From positions 1-64,000 of the forward strand of contig VGCG01000001.1 of the NCBI GenBank assembly GCA_016870175.1: a stretch of DNA of 64,000 bases, in the 5' to 3' direction. Made by a program: the position numbers and the translations under genes. The notes under the pieces were generated by a model, which saw nothing but the letters and a program-made list of their open reading frames with translations, made no database searches and was not told the DNA's origin. This document shows positions 35,667 through 45,993 of the stretch, in pieces (the first letter of the stretch is position 1; every line of letters begins with the position of its first letter). This stretch comes from Alphaproteobacteria bacterium. GTDB lineage: Bacteria > Pseudomonadota > Alphaproteobacteria > Pelagibacterales > Pelagibacteraceae.

Positions 35667-36414
35667 TAATTTTTTTTTCAATCAAAATTTAGATAATATT
35701 TATTTAAGACCTTCAATGAAGTCTGAAGTTAGTTCGCAAATTTTATATGGAGAAAAATTTTCTATTTTAAATAAAAAAAAAAAATGGCTAAAGATCAAAA
35801 CTAGCTATGATAATTATATTGGTTATATAAAAAATAATAATTTTATAAAAAATTTCAAAGCTACCCACAAAATTTTTAAATTAAAATCTCAAATTTATAA
35901 AAAATTAAACAATAAATTCATACCAATCAAAAAATTTATGTATTTTGGGACAAAAATTATGGTGATTAATCAACATAAAAATTTTGTAAATTTAGAAAAA
36001 AACATTTGGATTAAAAAAAAAGATATAAGAAAATTTAATCATATTGAAAAAAACTCCACTAAAATATTTAAATTGTTTGTAAATACTAAATATTTGTGGG
36101 GTGGTAAAAGTTGTGAAGGAATTGATTGTTCTGCGCTCGTTCAAATTTATTTCTATTATAATAATTTTTTCTTTCCTAGAGACTCTAAGGATCAAGTAAA
36201 ATATTGTAAAAGAATATCAAATAATAATTATAAAGAAGGTAATATAATTTATTGGAAAGGGCACGTTGGAGTTTGTTTAAAAAATCAAAAATTTATTCAT
36301 GCTTATGGACCTAGAAAAAAAGTAGTAATAATGAACACAAGAAGAACTATCAAGCTGATAAAAAAAACAGCTCATTTAAATGTTAAAAAAATTAGTAACA
36401 TAAAAAATTATTAA
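35659..36414 (+). CDS. NlpC/P60 family peptidase with N-terminal SH3-like repeats
   Basis: The 251-residue protein starts at GTG 35659 within ampG. The first 125 residues look like two bacterial SH3 modules (LRPSMKSEV, LYGEKFSIL, KKKWLKI, YIGYI). The catalytic domain has KYLWGGKSCEGIDCSALVQ with Cys157, GHVGVCL with His202 and IHAYGPRK with His214, a cysteine peptidase triad like that of dipeptidyl-peptidase VI/Spr. There is no signal peptide, so it probably trims imported muropeptides in the cytoplasm. Coding sequence is extremely A-rich with Lys-Asn clusters but intact. It ends on a TTAA shared with tyrA. Confidence 0.82.
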   Translation: MNNNFFFNQNLDNIYLRPSMKSEVSSQILYGEKFSILNKKKKWLKIKTSYDNYIGYIKNNNFIKNFKATHKIFKLKSQIYKKLNNKFIPIKKFMYFGTKIMVINQHKNFVNLEKNIWIKKKDIRKFNHIEKNSTKIFKLFVNTKYLWGGKSCEGIDCSALVQIYFYYNNFFFPRDSKDQVKYCKRISNNNYKEGNIIYWKGHVGVCLKNQKFIHAYGPRKKVVIMNTRRTIKLIKKTAHLNVKKISNIKNY

Positions 36415-37307
36415 CTTCTCCCAAAGTCAGGTTTATTAATATCTTGTTTTAATTTTATTATTTTAGATCTTACTTTTTTAGTTTGAATTAATTTTTTTAA
36501 AATTGATTTGTTGTTTCTTGAATTCATATCTTTTTTAAAAGAATTTAAATTTTGAATAAATAAGTTAATGGCTATAGACATATTTTTGTTATTGTAAAAA
36601 AAAATATCTCTCCACATTATTTCATTCGAAGCTGCTATTCTTGAAAAATCTCGTAAACCTCCTGCACTATATTTAATTAAATCATATTTTTGTTTTTTTT
36701 CAAAATCTTGTGCTGACTTGACTAAATTATACGCAATTAAATGAGGTAAATGACTTGTTATCGAAAAAATCTTATCATGTTTTTCTGGGTTCATTAAAAT
36801 TACTTTTGAGCCAATTTTTTTCCAAAACTTAATTAAAATTCTTAAGTGATTTCTTTTTGTGTTTTTTTCTCTTATTAAAACGCACCATTTATTTTCAAAT
36901 AAATCATATTTTCCGTATTCAGGTCCACTTACTTCTGAGCCAGCTATTGGATGACTAGAAATCCAAAAAATATCTTTTCGTAAAAATTTTTTGATTGTTT
37001 TCAAAGGTTCTAACTTAGATGAACCAACATCTGTAATTATAGTTTTTGACGATATAAAATTATTTATTTTGAGAATGAGATTTTTATACTCACTCATAGG
37101 TGTACATATAATTATTAAATCTACATGTGAAATACCTTGGTCTAACTTATTAATAATAATTCCCGGAAGTTTGAGTTTTTTTATTTTTAAAATATTTTTC
37201 TTGGATTTTTCATAAATTAAGATTTGTTTTGATATTTTTTTCTTTTTAATCGCACGAAGTAAAGACGAGCCTAATAAACCACATCCTATAATTAAAATAT
37301 TTTTCAT
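36411..37307 (-). CDS. tyrA: Prephenate/arogenate (cyclohexadienyl) dehydrogenase
   Basis: The 298 residues start with the NAD(P) Rossmann motif IIGCGLLGSSLLRAI (5-19), followed by VDLIIICTPMSEY, ITDVGSSKLEP and the catalytic WISSHPIAGSEVSGPEY, then FSITSHLPHLIAYNLV and FRDFSRIAASNEIMWRDI-like GGLRDFSRIAAS. It makes tyrosine via arogenate or hydroxyphenylpyruvate; preference is undetermined. It lies one base after hisC, whose product may also transaminate prephenate. This hisC-tyrA pair opposite metX-metW is a known alphaproteobacterial arrangement. Confidence 0.9.
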   Translation of the reverse strand: MKNILIIGCGLLGSSLLRAIKKKKISKQILIYEKSKKNILKIKKLKLPGIIINKLDQGISHVDLIIICTPMSEYKNLILKINNFISSKTIITDVGSSKLEPLKTIKKFLRKDIFWISSHPIAGSEVSGPEYGKYDLFENKWCVLIREKNTKRNHLRILIKFWKKIGSKVILMNPEKHDKIFSITSHLPHLIAYNLVKSAQDFEKKQKYDLIKYSAGGLRDFSRIAASNEIMWRDIFFYNNKNMSIAINLFIQNLNSFKKDMNSRNNKSILKKLIQTKKVRSKIIKLKQDINKPDFGRS

Positions 37308-37308
37308 T

Positions 37309-38391
37309 TTAATTTAATATCTTTTTCACAGCATTCATAAATTTTAAATTTTCATTTTTAGAACCAATAGTTATTCTTAGTTTATTTTTAATTTTATACC
37401 CTTCTTCTGTAGACCTTAAAATTATACCTTTTTTTTTCAATTCTTTATTAAAAAAGTCAGCTTTAAGCCTGCACTGAGAAAAATCTAGCATTAAAAAATT
37501 AGCAGTAACATCATTAGAAAAAATTTTATAATTTTCTAAAAATTTTTTTATTTTATTTGCATAAATAATGTTATGTTTTATGGATCGATCAACGAAATTT
37601 TTATCTTTTAAAGACGCTATCGCAGCTCTTTGAGCAACTTGACTTACATTAAAAGGGGGTTTTATGACATTTAGAGCGTTAATTATCTTTTTTGAACCGT
37701 AGCCCCAACCCACCCTTAACGATGCTAAACCATATATTTTAGAAAATGTTCTTAAAATGAAAACATTATTCTTATTTTTAAATAATTCTAATCCAGATTT
37801 ATATCCTGAATTTTTCATATATTCATAATATGCGTCATCTACTACCAATAAAACATTTTCATTCAATTTTTTTCTGAGATCTAGAAGTTCTGATTTATTT
37901 AAAAATGTTCCTGTTGGATTATTCGGATTTGCTAAAAAAACAATTTTCGTTTTTTTGGTTATTTTTTTTAAAATTTCAAATATTGAAATTTTAAAATTCT
38001 TTTCTTTTGCAAATATAACTTTTGCTCCGGCTATACTTGCATATATCCTGTACATTAAAAAGCTATATTCTGGAACAACAACTTCATCTTTAGGTTTAAG
38101 ATACAATTGACACAAAATTTGAATAACCTCATCTGAACCAGCTCCACATATAATTTTTTCAAAATTACATTTGAATTTTTTTGATATTTCTTTTCTCAAA
38201 AGTATTGCTTTGCTATCAGGGTATCGATGAAAATTTATTCTCTTGTTAGATAAAACTTTTATAACTTTTGAGCTTACTCCTAGCGCTGACTCATTTGCGG
38301 ATAATTTAATTATGTTTTTAATTTTTTTAATCTGAGATTTTCCAGGTTTATAAGCCTCGATATTAAATTTTTTGAATAATGGGGAACTCAT
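37309..38391 (-). CDS. hisC: Histidinol-phosphate aminotransferase (or broad aromatic aminotransferase)
   Basis: The 360 residues show fold-type I aminotransferase features: IKLSANESALGVS, NFHRYPDSKAILLR, CGAGSDEVIQIL, VFLANPNNPTGTFL, VVDDAYYEYM and the PLP-lysine block RTFSKIYGLASLRVGWGYG. HisC transaminates imidazole acetol phosphate in histidine synthesis; the tyrA neighbour suggests an aromatic role as well. The gene is divergent from metX, with a 188-base gap containing the SAM-II element. Confidence 0.9.
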   Translation of the reverse strand: MSSPLFKKFNIEAYKPGKSQIKKIKNIIKLSANESALGVSSKVIKVLSNKRINFHRYPDSKAILLRKEISKKFKCNFEKIICGAGSDEVIQILCQLYLKPKDEVVVPEYSFLMYRIYASIAGAKVIFAKEKNFKISIFEILKKITKKTKIVFLANPNNPTGTFLNKSELLDLRKKLNENVLLVVDDAYYEYMKNSGYKSGLELFKNKNNVFILRTFSKIYGLASLRVGWGYGSKKIINALNVIKPPFNVSQVAQRAAIASLKDKNFVDRSIKHNIIYANKIKKFLENYKIFSNDVTANFLMLDFSQCRLKADFFNKELKKKGIILRSTEEGYKIKNKLRITIGSKNENLKFMNAVKKILN

Positions 38392-38460
38392 ATTTTAATT
38401 TTAAGCTTCTTTATAAATAAAATAATAAATTTTCATACAGAATAAGTCTTTTAAAAAAAA

Positions 38461-38489
38461 TTGACATATTAAATAACATCTAGTACAAA
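38461..38489 (+). promoter_or_regulatory. Sigma-70-type promoter of metX
   Basis: TTGACA (38461-38466) is a consensus -35 box, and TACAAA (38484-38489) follows at 17 bases as a weaker -10. Transcription would begin near 38496, right at the 5' stem of the riboswitch. Confidence 0.6.
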
Positions 38490-38492
38490 ATT

Positions 38493-38544
38493 TACGCGCT
38501 GATTTATCTGAATTGCGAGCGCTATAAAAAAACCGCTAAAATTG
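38493..38544 (+). promoter_or_regulatory. SAM-II riboswitch upstream of metX-metW
   Basis: The stem GCGCT (38496-38500) and AGCGC (38518-38522) encloses GATTTATCTGAATTGCG, and the conserved tail with ACCGCTAAAA (38532-38541) forms the pseudoknot strand. Stem, loop and tail sequences match the SAM-II consensus, a class known mainly from alphaproteobacteria ahead of metX/metA. Binding of S-adenosylmethionine closes the pseudoknot and lowers expression of methionine genes. The region after the aptamer can form an alternative helix (see the companion feature). Confidence 0.88.
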
Positions 38545-38571
38545 TTTTTTTCTCTCAATTCAAATATTAGC
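38535..38571 (+). promoter_or_regulatory. Possible expression-platform helix competing with the SAM-II pseudoknot
   Basis: GCTAA (38535-38539) can pair with TTAGC (38567-38571), and the adjoining AATTG (38540-38544) with CAATT (38556-38560), leaving a 6-base bulge and an 11-base loop. The left arm is the pseudoknot strand of the aptamer; the right arm ends 8 bases before the metX ATG. The two structures exclude each other. No energy calculation was made. Confidence 0.35.
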
Positions 38572-38579
38572 TTTTACAT

Positions 38580-39695
38580 ATGAATACTTTTAATATTAAA
38601 ACTATAATAATTAGAAAACCATTAAAGTTAGACTGCGGAAAGACTATTAATAACTATCCAATAGCTTATGAAACATATGGTTCATTAAATGATAAAAAAG
38701 ATAATGCAATATTGATTTTTCACGCATTAACTGGTGATCAATATGTTACAGGTATAAATCCTGTTACAAATAAAGATGGTTGGTGGTCTCACGCTGTTGG
38801 GCCAGAGAAATCAATAGATACTAATAAATATTTTATTATTTGTGCAAATATAATCGGTGGATGTATGGGGTCTTATGGTCCAGGGCATCAAGATCCCGAC
38901 ACACAAAAAATTTTTGGAATTAATTTTCCAATTATAACTATCAATGACATGGTTAATGCTCAATATAATTTGCTAGATCATTTTAAGATAAAAAAACTTT
39001 TTTCTGTTATAGGTGGATCAATGGGAGGTATGCAGGTTTTACAATTTGTAAGCAATTTCCCTGATAAAACTAAAACTGCTGTTCCTATAGCTTGTTCAGC
39101 AAGCCACTCGGCGCAAAATATTGCTTTCAATGAACTTGGAAGACAAGCAATTGCCGCAGACAATAATTGGAACAATGGAGAATATTTTTCAAAAAATATC
39201 AGTCCCGATAAAGGATTGGCTGTAGCTAGAATGGCGGCACACATCACCTATCTCTCAAAAAAAAGCTTACAAGAAAAGTTTGGAAGAAAACTTCAGAAAA
39301 GAGAACAGCTTAACTTTAGCTTTGATGCTGATTTTCAAATTGAAAGCTATTTAAGATATCAAGGTTCAATTTTTGTTGATAGATTTGATGCAAATAGCTA
39401 TTTGTATATTACTAGAGCAATGGACTACTTTGATTTGCCAGGTCAATTTAACGGTAATTTATCTAATGCTTTTAAAGAGACTAAAACTAAATTTTTTATA
39501 ATATCATTTACATCTGATTGGCTTTATCCAACTCAAGAAAATAAAGATATAGTTATTGCATTGAATGCTATTGGTGCAGATGTTGGTTTTGTAGAAATAG
39601 AGTCCGATAAAGGACATGATTCATTTCTATTAGATGTACCAGATTTTTTAAAAGCTCTTAAGAATTTTCTAGAGAAATCATATTCGGACAACTAA
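38580..39695 (+). CDS. metX: Homoserine O-acyltransferase (acetyl- or succinyl-)
   Basis: The 371-residue alpha/beta hydrolase has NAILIFHALTGDQYV, GGCMGSYGPGHQDPDT, nucleophile elbow VIGGSMGGMQVLQF with Ser147, and late SDWLYPTQENKDIV and ESDKGHDSFLLD that supply Asp and His. MetX activates homoserine for sulfhydrylation to homocysteine; acetyl or succinyl use differs among alphaproteobacteria and cannot be told here. It lies behind a SAM-II riboswitch and is followed after 2 bases by metW, a partner in many MetX systems. Confidence 0.94.
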   Translation: MNTFNIKTIIIRKPLKLDCGKTINNYPIAYETYGSLNDKKDNAILIFHALTGDQYVTGINPVTNKDGWWSHAVGPEKSIDTNKYFIICANIIGGCMGSYGPGHQDPDTQKIFGINFPIITINDMVNAQYNLLDHFKIKKLFSVIGGSMGGMQVLQFVSNFPDKTKTAVPIACSASHSAQNIAFNELGRQAIAADNNWNNGEYFSKNISPDKGLAVARMAAHITYLSKKSLQEKFGRKLQKREQLNFSFDADFQIESYLRYQGSIFVDRFDANSYLYITRAMDYFDLPGQFNGNLSNAFKETKTKFFIISFTSDWLYPTQENKDIVIALNAIGADVGFVEIESDKGHDSFLLDVPDFLKALKNFLEKSYSDN

Positions 39696-39697
39696 AC

Positions 39698-40294
39698 ATG
39701 AAAATTGAATTTAAAGTAATTATAGATTTAATTGATAAAAATACAAAAGTATTAGATGTTGGTTGTGGAGATGGAACTTTAATAGAATTTTTAAAAAAAA
39801 ATAAAAATATAAATACTAGAGGGTTAGAAATTTCAAAAGAAAATGTTCAAAAGTGCATAGCGAAAGGACTTACCATTATTGAAGGAAATGCTGAAACAGA
39901 TTTAATGCAATTTCCAGACAATTCATTTGATTATGTTGTTTTAAGTCAAACACTTCAAGCATTTTTACACCCCGAATTAATGATTATTGAATTACTGCGA
40001 GTAGGTAAAAAAGTGATAATAACTATCCCTAACTTTGGGAATTGGAAACTTAGACTTCATTTATTGACAAAAGGTACAATGCCAATTACGAAAAACTTGC
40101 CATACCAATGGTATGACACTCCTAACATTCACATGTGCACGATTAAAGATTTTTATCATTTTATTAAAGCTAAAAATTTTAAAATATTCAAGTCCTTAGC
40201 TTTAAACAATCGAGACGTTTCTTTAATAAATGACTCAAATATTGAAATTAAAAATTTTTTTGCTGAACTAGGAATTTTTTTAATTGAAAAATAA
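39698..40294 (+). CDS. metW: MetW, methionine biosynthesis methyltransferase-like protein
   Basis: The 198 residues contain the SAM-binding core KVLDVGCGDGTLIEFL and DYVVLSQTLQAFLHPELM, then GKKVIITIPNFGNWKLRL and PYQWYDTPNIHMCTIKDF, which are specific to MetW. It is encoded with MetX and is needed for or modulates homoserine acylation; its reaction is not settled. The SAM fold would make it a candidate SAM-responsive partner of MetX. Confidence 0.93.
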   Translation: MKIEFKVIIDLIDKNTKVLDVGCGDGTLIEFLKKNKNINTRGLEISKENVQKCIAKGLTIIEGNAETDLMQFPDNSFDYVVLSQTLQAFLHPELMIIELLRVGKKVIITIPNFGNWKLRLHLLTKGTMPITKNLPYQWYDTPNIHMCTIKDFYHFIKAKNFKIFKSLALNNRDVSLINDSNIEIKNFFAELGIFLIEK

Positions 40295-40295
40295 T

Positions 40296-41015
40296 ATGAG
40301 AATTGAAATTATTCCATGCTTAAAAGATAATTATAGTTACTTAGTAATTGATGAAATTAAAAATATTGCGTGTGTAATTGACCCAAGTGAGTCAAAACCA
40401 ATAATAAAATTTGTTGAAAAAAATAAAATATCTTTGAAATATATACTTAATACTCATCATCATTTTGATCATGTTGGAGGAAATAAAGAATTAAAAAATA
40501 AATATAATGCTATTGTTGTAGGTTTTAAAAATGACTATGACAGAATTCCTGAAATTGATTTTGGAGTTGAGGACGGTCAAGTTTGGAAAAAGGATAATTT
40601 CGAAATAAAAATTATTCATATTCCTGGTCATACAAGCGGTCATATAAGTTTTTATTTATTTAAAGAAGGAATTATTTTTACAGGTGATACGCTCTTTTCT
40701 TTAGGTTGTGGAAAAATATTTGAAGGCACTTATGATCAAATGTTTTCTTCGTTAAAAAAAATAAAAAGTTTACCACTTAACACAAAAATTTATTGTGGTC
40801 ATGAATATACTCTTAATAATTCAAAATTTTGTGCAAAATACGACTCACAAAATATAGATTTGAAAAGTAAAATTTTCGACATCAATAAAAAACTTAAAAA
40901 TGGTTTACCAACTGTTCCTACAATTTTAAAAGATGAAATCAATTGCAACATATTTTTAAAAGCCAATGATGTAAAAACTTTTACTAAACTAAGAGATTTA
41001 AAGGATAATTTTTAA
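40296..41015 (+). CDS. gloB: Hydroxyacylglutathione hydrolase (glyoxalase II)
   Basis: ATG 40296 lies one base after the metW stop and gives MRIEIIPCLKDNYSYLV, the usual family start; an upstream ATG at 40284 would overlap metW. The 239-residue metallo-beta-lactamase has THHHFDHVGG (53-62) with the metal ligands, HIPGHTSGHISFYL, IIFTGDTLFSLGCGKIFEG and CGHEYTLNN. It splits S-lactoylglutathione to lactate and glutathione, completing methylglyoxal detoxification. It is probably read through from metXW, so it may fall under the same riboswitch. Confidence 0.92.
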   Translation: MRIEIIPCLKDNYSYLVIDEIKNIACVIDPSESKPIIKFVEKNKISLKYILNTHHHFDHVGGNKELKNKYNAIVVGFKNDYDRIPEIDFGVEDGQVWKKDNFEIKIIHIPGHTSGHISFYLFKEGIIFTGDTLFSLGCGKIFEGTYDQMFSSLKKIKSLPLNTKIYCGHEYTLNNSKFCAKYDSQNIDLKSKIFDINKKLKNGLPTVPTILKDEINCNIFLKANDVKTFTKLRDLKDNF

Positions 41016-41025
41016 GTTATTCAAC

Positions 41026-41053
41026 TTGACTAAAAAAAGACTGTAACTATATT
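41026..41053 (+). promoter_or_regulatory. Sigma-70-type promoter of the rplU-rpmA-obgE run
   Basis: TTGACT (41026-41031) and TATATT (41048-41053) are 16 bases apart, and the -10 ends 25 bases before the rplU ATG. It would drive the nine-gene forward run up to rppH unless internal promoters exist. Confidence 0.65.
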
Positions 41054-41078
41054 CCTTACAAAAAAACAAAAACATTTT

Positions 41079-41480
41079 ATGCTATACGCAGTAATTAAAA
41101 CTGGTGGTAAACAATATAAGGTTAAATCTGGGGAGATCCTTAAAGTTGATAGATTGCATGATTCTAAGCCTGAAACAAAAATAGAATTCAATGAAATTTT
41201 GGCTTATGGAGATGATAAATCAATAGAAATAGGAACTCCAATGGTGTCTGGAGCGAAAGTAGAGGCAGATTTAATCGAAAATAGCAAAAATAAAACAATT
41301 TTAATTTTCAAAAAAAGAAGAAGACAAAACTCTCGAAGAAAAAATGGACATAGACAACAATATTCATTAATTAGAATTAATAAAATTTTTTCAAAAGATG
41401 GTAAAGTTTTATCTGAAGCTGAAAAAATTTCTCGACCTTTGAAAAAAATTGGAGATGATAAGAAAGTAGCTAATAAATAA
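41079..41480 (+). CDS. rplU: 50S ribosomal protein L21
   Basis: The 133-residue protein starts MLYAVIKTGGKQYKVKSGEI and has FKKRRRQNSRRKNGHRQQYS, the 23S-rRNA-contacting loop of L21. It exceeds the 103 residues of E. coli L21 by a charged C-terminal tail after residue 105, as in other alphaproteobacteria. It is first in the conserved rplU-rpmA-obgE-proB-proA series. Confidence 0.95.
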   Translation: MLYAVIKTGGKQYKVKSGEILKVDRLHDSKPETKIEFNEILAYGDDKSIEIGTPMVSGAKVEADLIENSKNKTILIFKKRRRQNSRRKNGHRQQYSLIRINKIFSKDGKVLSEAEKISRPLKKIGDDKKVANK

Positions 41481-41491
41481 TTAGGTAAATT

Positions 41492-41746
41492 ATGGCAACA
41501 AAAAAAGCAGGTGGATCATCTAAAAATGGAAGAGATAGTATTGGTCGGAGGCTTGGTGTTAAAAAATATGCTGGAGAAGCAGTGGTACCTGGAAATATCA
41601 TTGTAAGACAAAGAGGGACTAAAATATTTCCTGGAGAAAATGTTGGAATGGGTAAAGATCACTCAATTTTTTCAATCGTTAAAGGCAAAGTTGTATTTAA
41701 AAAATCAAAATCAGACCGAACTTTCGTTTCAGTAAAACCCAATTAG
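41492..41746 (+). CDS. rpmA: 50S ribosomal protein L27
   Basis: The 84-residue protein begins [20 protein letters not shown], directly with the mature N-terminus that reaches the peptidyl-transferase centre, and has [21 protein letters not shown]. There is no cleavable N-terminal extension of the Firmicutes type. It follows rplU by 11 bases. Confidence 0.97.
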   Translation: MATKKAGGSSKNGRDSIGRRLGVKKYAGEAVVPGNIIVRQRGTKIFPGENVGMGKDHSIFSIVKGKVVFKKSKSDRTFVSVKPN

Positions 41747-41764
41747 TAGTGCAACTATAATTAA

Positions 41765-43853
<2,089 letters not shown>

Positions 43854-43854
43854 G

Positions 43855-45105
43855 ATGAGCGAATACATGAATTTTATTGGAAAAAATGCAAGAAATGCAT
43901 CGAAAAATAAAATCAATACTAAAATTAAAAATAAAATTTTAAATGACTATGCGTTATTACTGGATAAAGAAAAAAAGTTAATTCTTAGAGAAAATATAAA
44001 AGATATTAAATTTGCTACAAATAAAGGAATTAAAGGAAATTTAATTGAAAGACTGATAATTGATGAAAAAAAACTTTACAATATAAGAAATACTGTAAAT
44101 AAGATTGCTCACCTAAAAGATCCGGTTGATAAAGTTTTAGAAAAATGGAAACAACCAAATGGTTTAAATATAAAAAGAGTTACCATACCAATTGGAGTTA
44201 TTGGAGTGATATATGAAAGTCGACCCAATGTAACATCTGACGTTGCTAGCTTATGTTTTAAATCTGGCAATGCTGTAATTTTGAAAGGTGGATCTGAAGC
44301 AATAAATACTAATAAAATTTTAGCTAATTTATTTCGTAAAGCGCTCAAAGATAATAAAGTTGATCAAAATTATATTCAATTTATTAACTCAAAAGATAGA
44401 AAAAATGTCAATTTCATGCTTTCAAAAATGAAAGATTATATTGACGTGATCATACCCAGAGGTGGAAAATTTTTAGTAAAAAAGGTTCAAGAATTTTCTG
44501 AAATTCCCATAATTGGACACTTAGAGGGACTTTGTCATACTTATATTGATAAAGATGCTGAATTAAAGATGGCAATGGATGTTGTTTACAATGCAAAATT
44601 AAGAAATACCAGCATATGTGGGGCTACAGAAACAATTTTGTTTCACAAAAAAATTGTTAAAAAGTTCTGTAATCCAATTTTAAAAAAACTTGAAGATAAT
44701 AATTGCAAAATATATGGAGATTATTTTTTAAACCAACATTATAAAGGCGAAATATACCATGCAACAGAAAAAAATTGGTCTACTGAATATTTAGCACCAA
44801 TTGTTTCAGTTAAAACAGTTAAAAATTTAGAAGCAGCAGTTAATCATATCAATAAATATGGAACAATGCATACAGACTGTATAATTACTAAAAATATAAA
44901 AACTGCAAAAAAATTTTTAAAAAACGTTAAAAGTTCAATTGCAATGCACAATACCTCAACCCAATTTGCTGATGGTAATGAGTTTGGATTTGGTGGAGAG
45001 GTAGGAATCTCAACAAATAATCTACCACCGAGGGGACCTGTTGGGTTGCAACAACTAGTATCCTATAAATATGAAGTAAGTAGCAACGGCAGTATTAGGA
45101 AATAA
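43855..45105 (+). CDS. proA: Glutamate-5-semialdehyde dehydrogenase
   Basis: The 416 residues show the aldehyde-dehydrogenase fold with ProA motifs: IGVIGVIYESRPNVTSD, SGNAVILKGGSEAI, GLCHTYIDKDA, the catalytic-Cys block RNTSICGATETILF, and a C-terminal GEVGISTNNLPPRGPVGLQ. It reduces glutamyl-5-phosphate to the semialdehyde in proline synthesis. NadD starts 1 base after its stop. Confidence 0.95.
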   Translation: MSEYMNFIGKNARNASKNKINTKIKNKILNDYALLLDKEKKLILRENIKDIKFATNKGIKGNLIERLIIDEKKLYNIRNTVNKIAHLKDPVDKVLEKWKQPNGLNIKRVTIPIGVIGVIYESRPNVTSDVASLCFKSGNAVILKGGSEAINTNKILANLFRKALKDNKVDQNYIQFINSKDRKNVNFMLSKMKDYIDVIIPRGGKFLVKKVQEFSEIPIIGHLEGLCHTYIDKDAELKMAMDVVYNAKLRNTSICGATETILFHKKIVKKFCNPILKKLEDNNCKIYGDYFLNQHYKGEIYHATEKNWSTEYLAPIVSVKTVKNLEAAVNHINKYGTMHTDCIITKNIKTAKKFLKNVKSSIAMHNTSTQFADGNEFGFGGEVGISTNNLPPRGPVGLQQLVSYKYEVSSNGSIRK

Positions 45106-45106
45106 T

Positions 45107-45625
45107 TTGATATTAAAAAAAAGAATTGGTGTTTTAGGAGGATCTTTTGACCCAGCACATAAAGGACATTTGGCAATCTCTAAAGAGGCTAAAAGAAAAT
45201 TTAAATTAAAAAATATTATTTGGGCAATTACAAAAAAAAACCCTTTTAAAACTAAAAGTAGTTTAAATGTTAAAGAAAGAATTAAATTTTGTAAAAAGGT
45301 TATTAGCTCAAATAAATTTATAAAGATTAGATTTTATGAAAATATTATAAAATCTAATAGAACTATTGATTTAATTAATTTTTTAAGAAAAAACAAAAAT
45401 ATTGAAATTTATTTTTTAATGGGTGCTGACAATTTAATAAATTTTCATAAATGGTACAAATGGCGATCAATTTCCAAAAAGTGCAAGATTATAGTTTTCG
45501 ATCGGCACGGATATAAAAAAAGTTCATTAAAATCAAAGACCTATAAGTCATTAAATCAAAAAAATTTAACCTTCATCAAATTTAATAAAGTTAACATTTC
45601 ATCTTCTCAATTAAGAAAAATTTGA
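45107..45625 (+). CDS. nadD: Nicotinate-nucleotide adenylyltransferase
   Basis: The protein starts at TTG 45107 (no ATG is available before the core) and has 172 residues, somewhat short for NadD (about 190-215). It opens with RIGVLGGSFDPAHKGHLAIS, the nucleotidyltransferase HxGH signature, and has IYFLMGADNLINFHKWYKW and a final SSSQLRKI in place of the usual S-T-x-I-R. It makes nicotinate adenine dinucleotide for NAD. The missing residues are at the C-terminus. Confidence 0.9.
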   Translation: MILKKRIGVLGGSFDPAHKGHLAISKEAKRKFKLKNIIWAITKKNPFKTKSSLNVKERIKFCKKVISSNKFIKIRFYENIIKSNRTIDLINFLRKNKNIEIYFLMGADNLINFHKWYKWRSISKKCKIIVFDRHGYKKSSLKSKTYKSLNQKNLTFIKFNKVNISSSQLRKI

Positions 45626-45642
45626 TATTCTTAACTTAATTA

Positions 45643-45993
45643 ATGGATAAAATTTTAGACCTTAAAGAAATCATTGTTAAAACCCTCGATATCAACAAAG
45701 CTCAGGATATAATAAGTATTGATCTTAAAGGTAAGAGCTCAATGGCTGATTATATGATTATTGCAAGCGGAACCTCCTCGAGACATATTCAGGCATTGTC
45801 AGAGCAAGTGCTTGAAAAATTTAAAAAAAATGGAATTAAAAATTCTAAAATTGAAGGCATAGAAAGCACTGAGTGGAAGCTTGTAGATGGAATAGATTTA
45901 ATTGTACATATATTTCAACCTGAAAAAAGAAAATTTTATGAGCTAGAAAAAATTTGGTCTGAGTTTATTCCTAAAGAAAAAGTTATGATATGA
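45643..45993 (+). CDS. rsfS: Ribosome silencing factor RsfS
   Basis: The 116-residue protein has AQDIISIDLKGKSSMADYMIIASGTSSRHIQAL and EGIESTEWKLVDGIDLIVHIFQPEKRKFYELEKIW, the full RsfS/Iojap pattern. It binds L14 and blocks subunit joining when nutrients are short. It follows nadD as in most bacteria. The rlmH gene that often comes next is absent here; ctpA begins 4 bases before the rsfS stop. Confidence 0.95.
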   Translation: MDKILDLKEIIVKTLDINKAQDIISIDLKGKSSMADYMIIASGTSSRHIQALSEQVLEKFKKNGIKNSKIEGIESTEWKLVDGIDLIVHIFQPEKRKFYELEKIWSEFIPKEKVMI

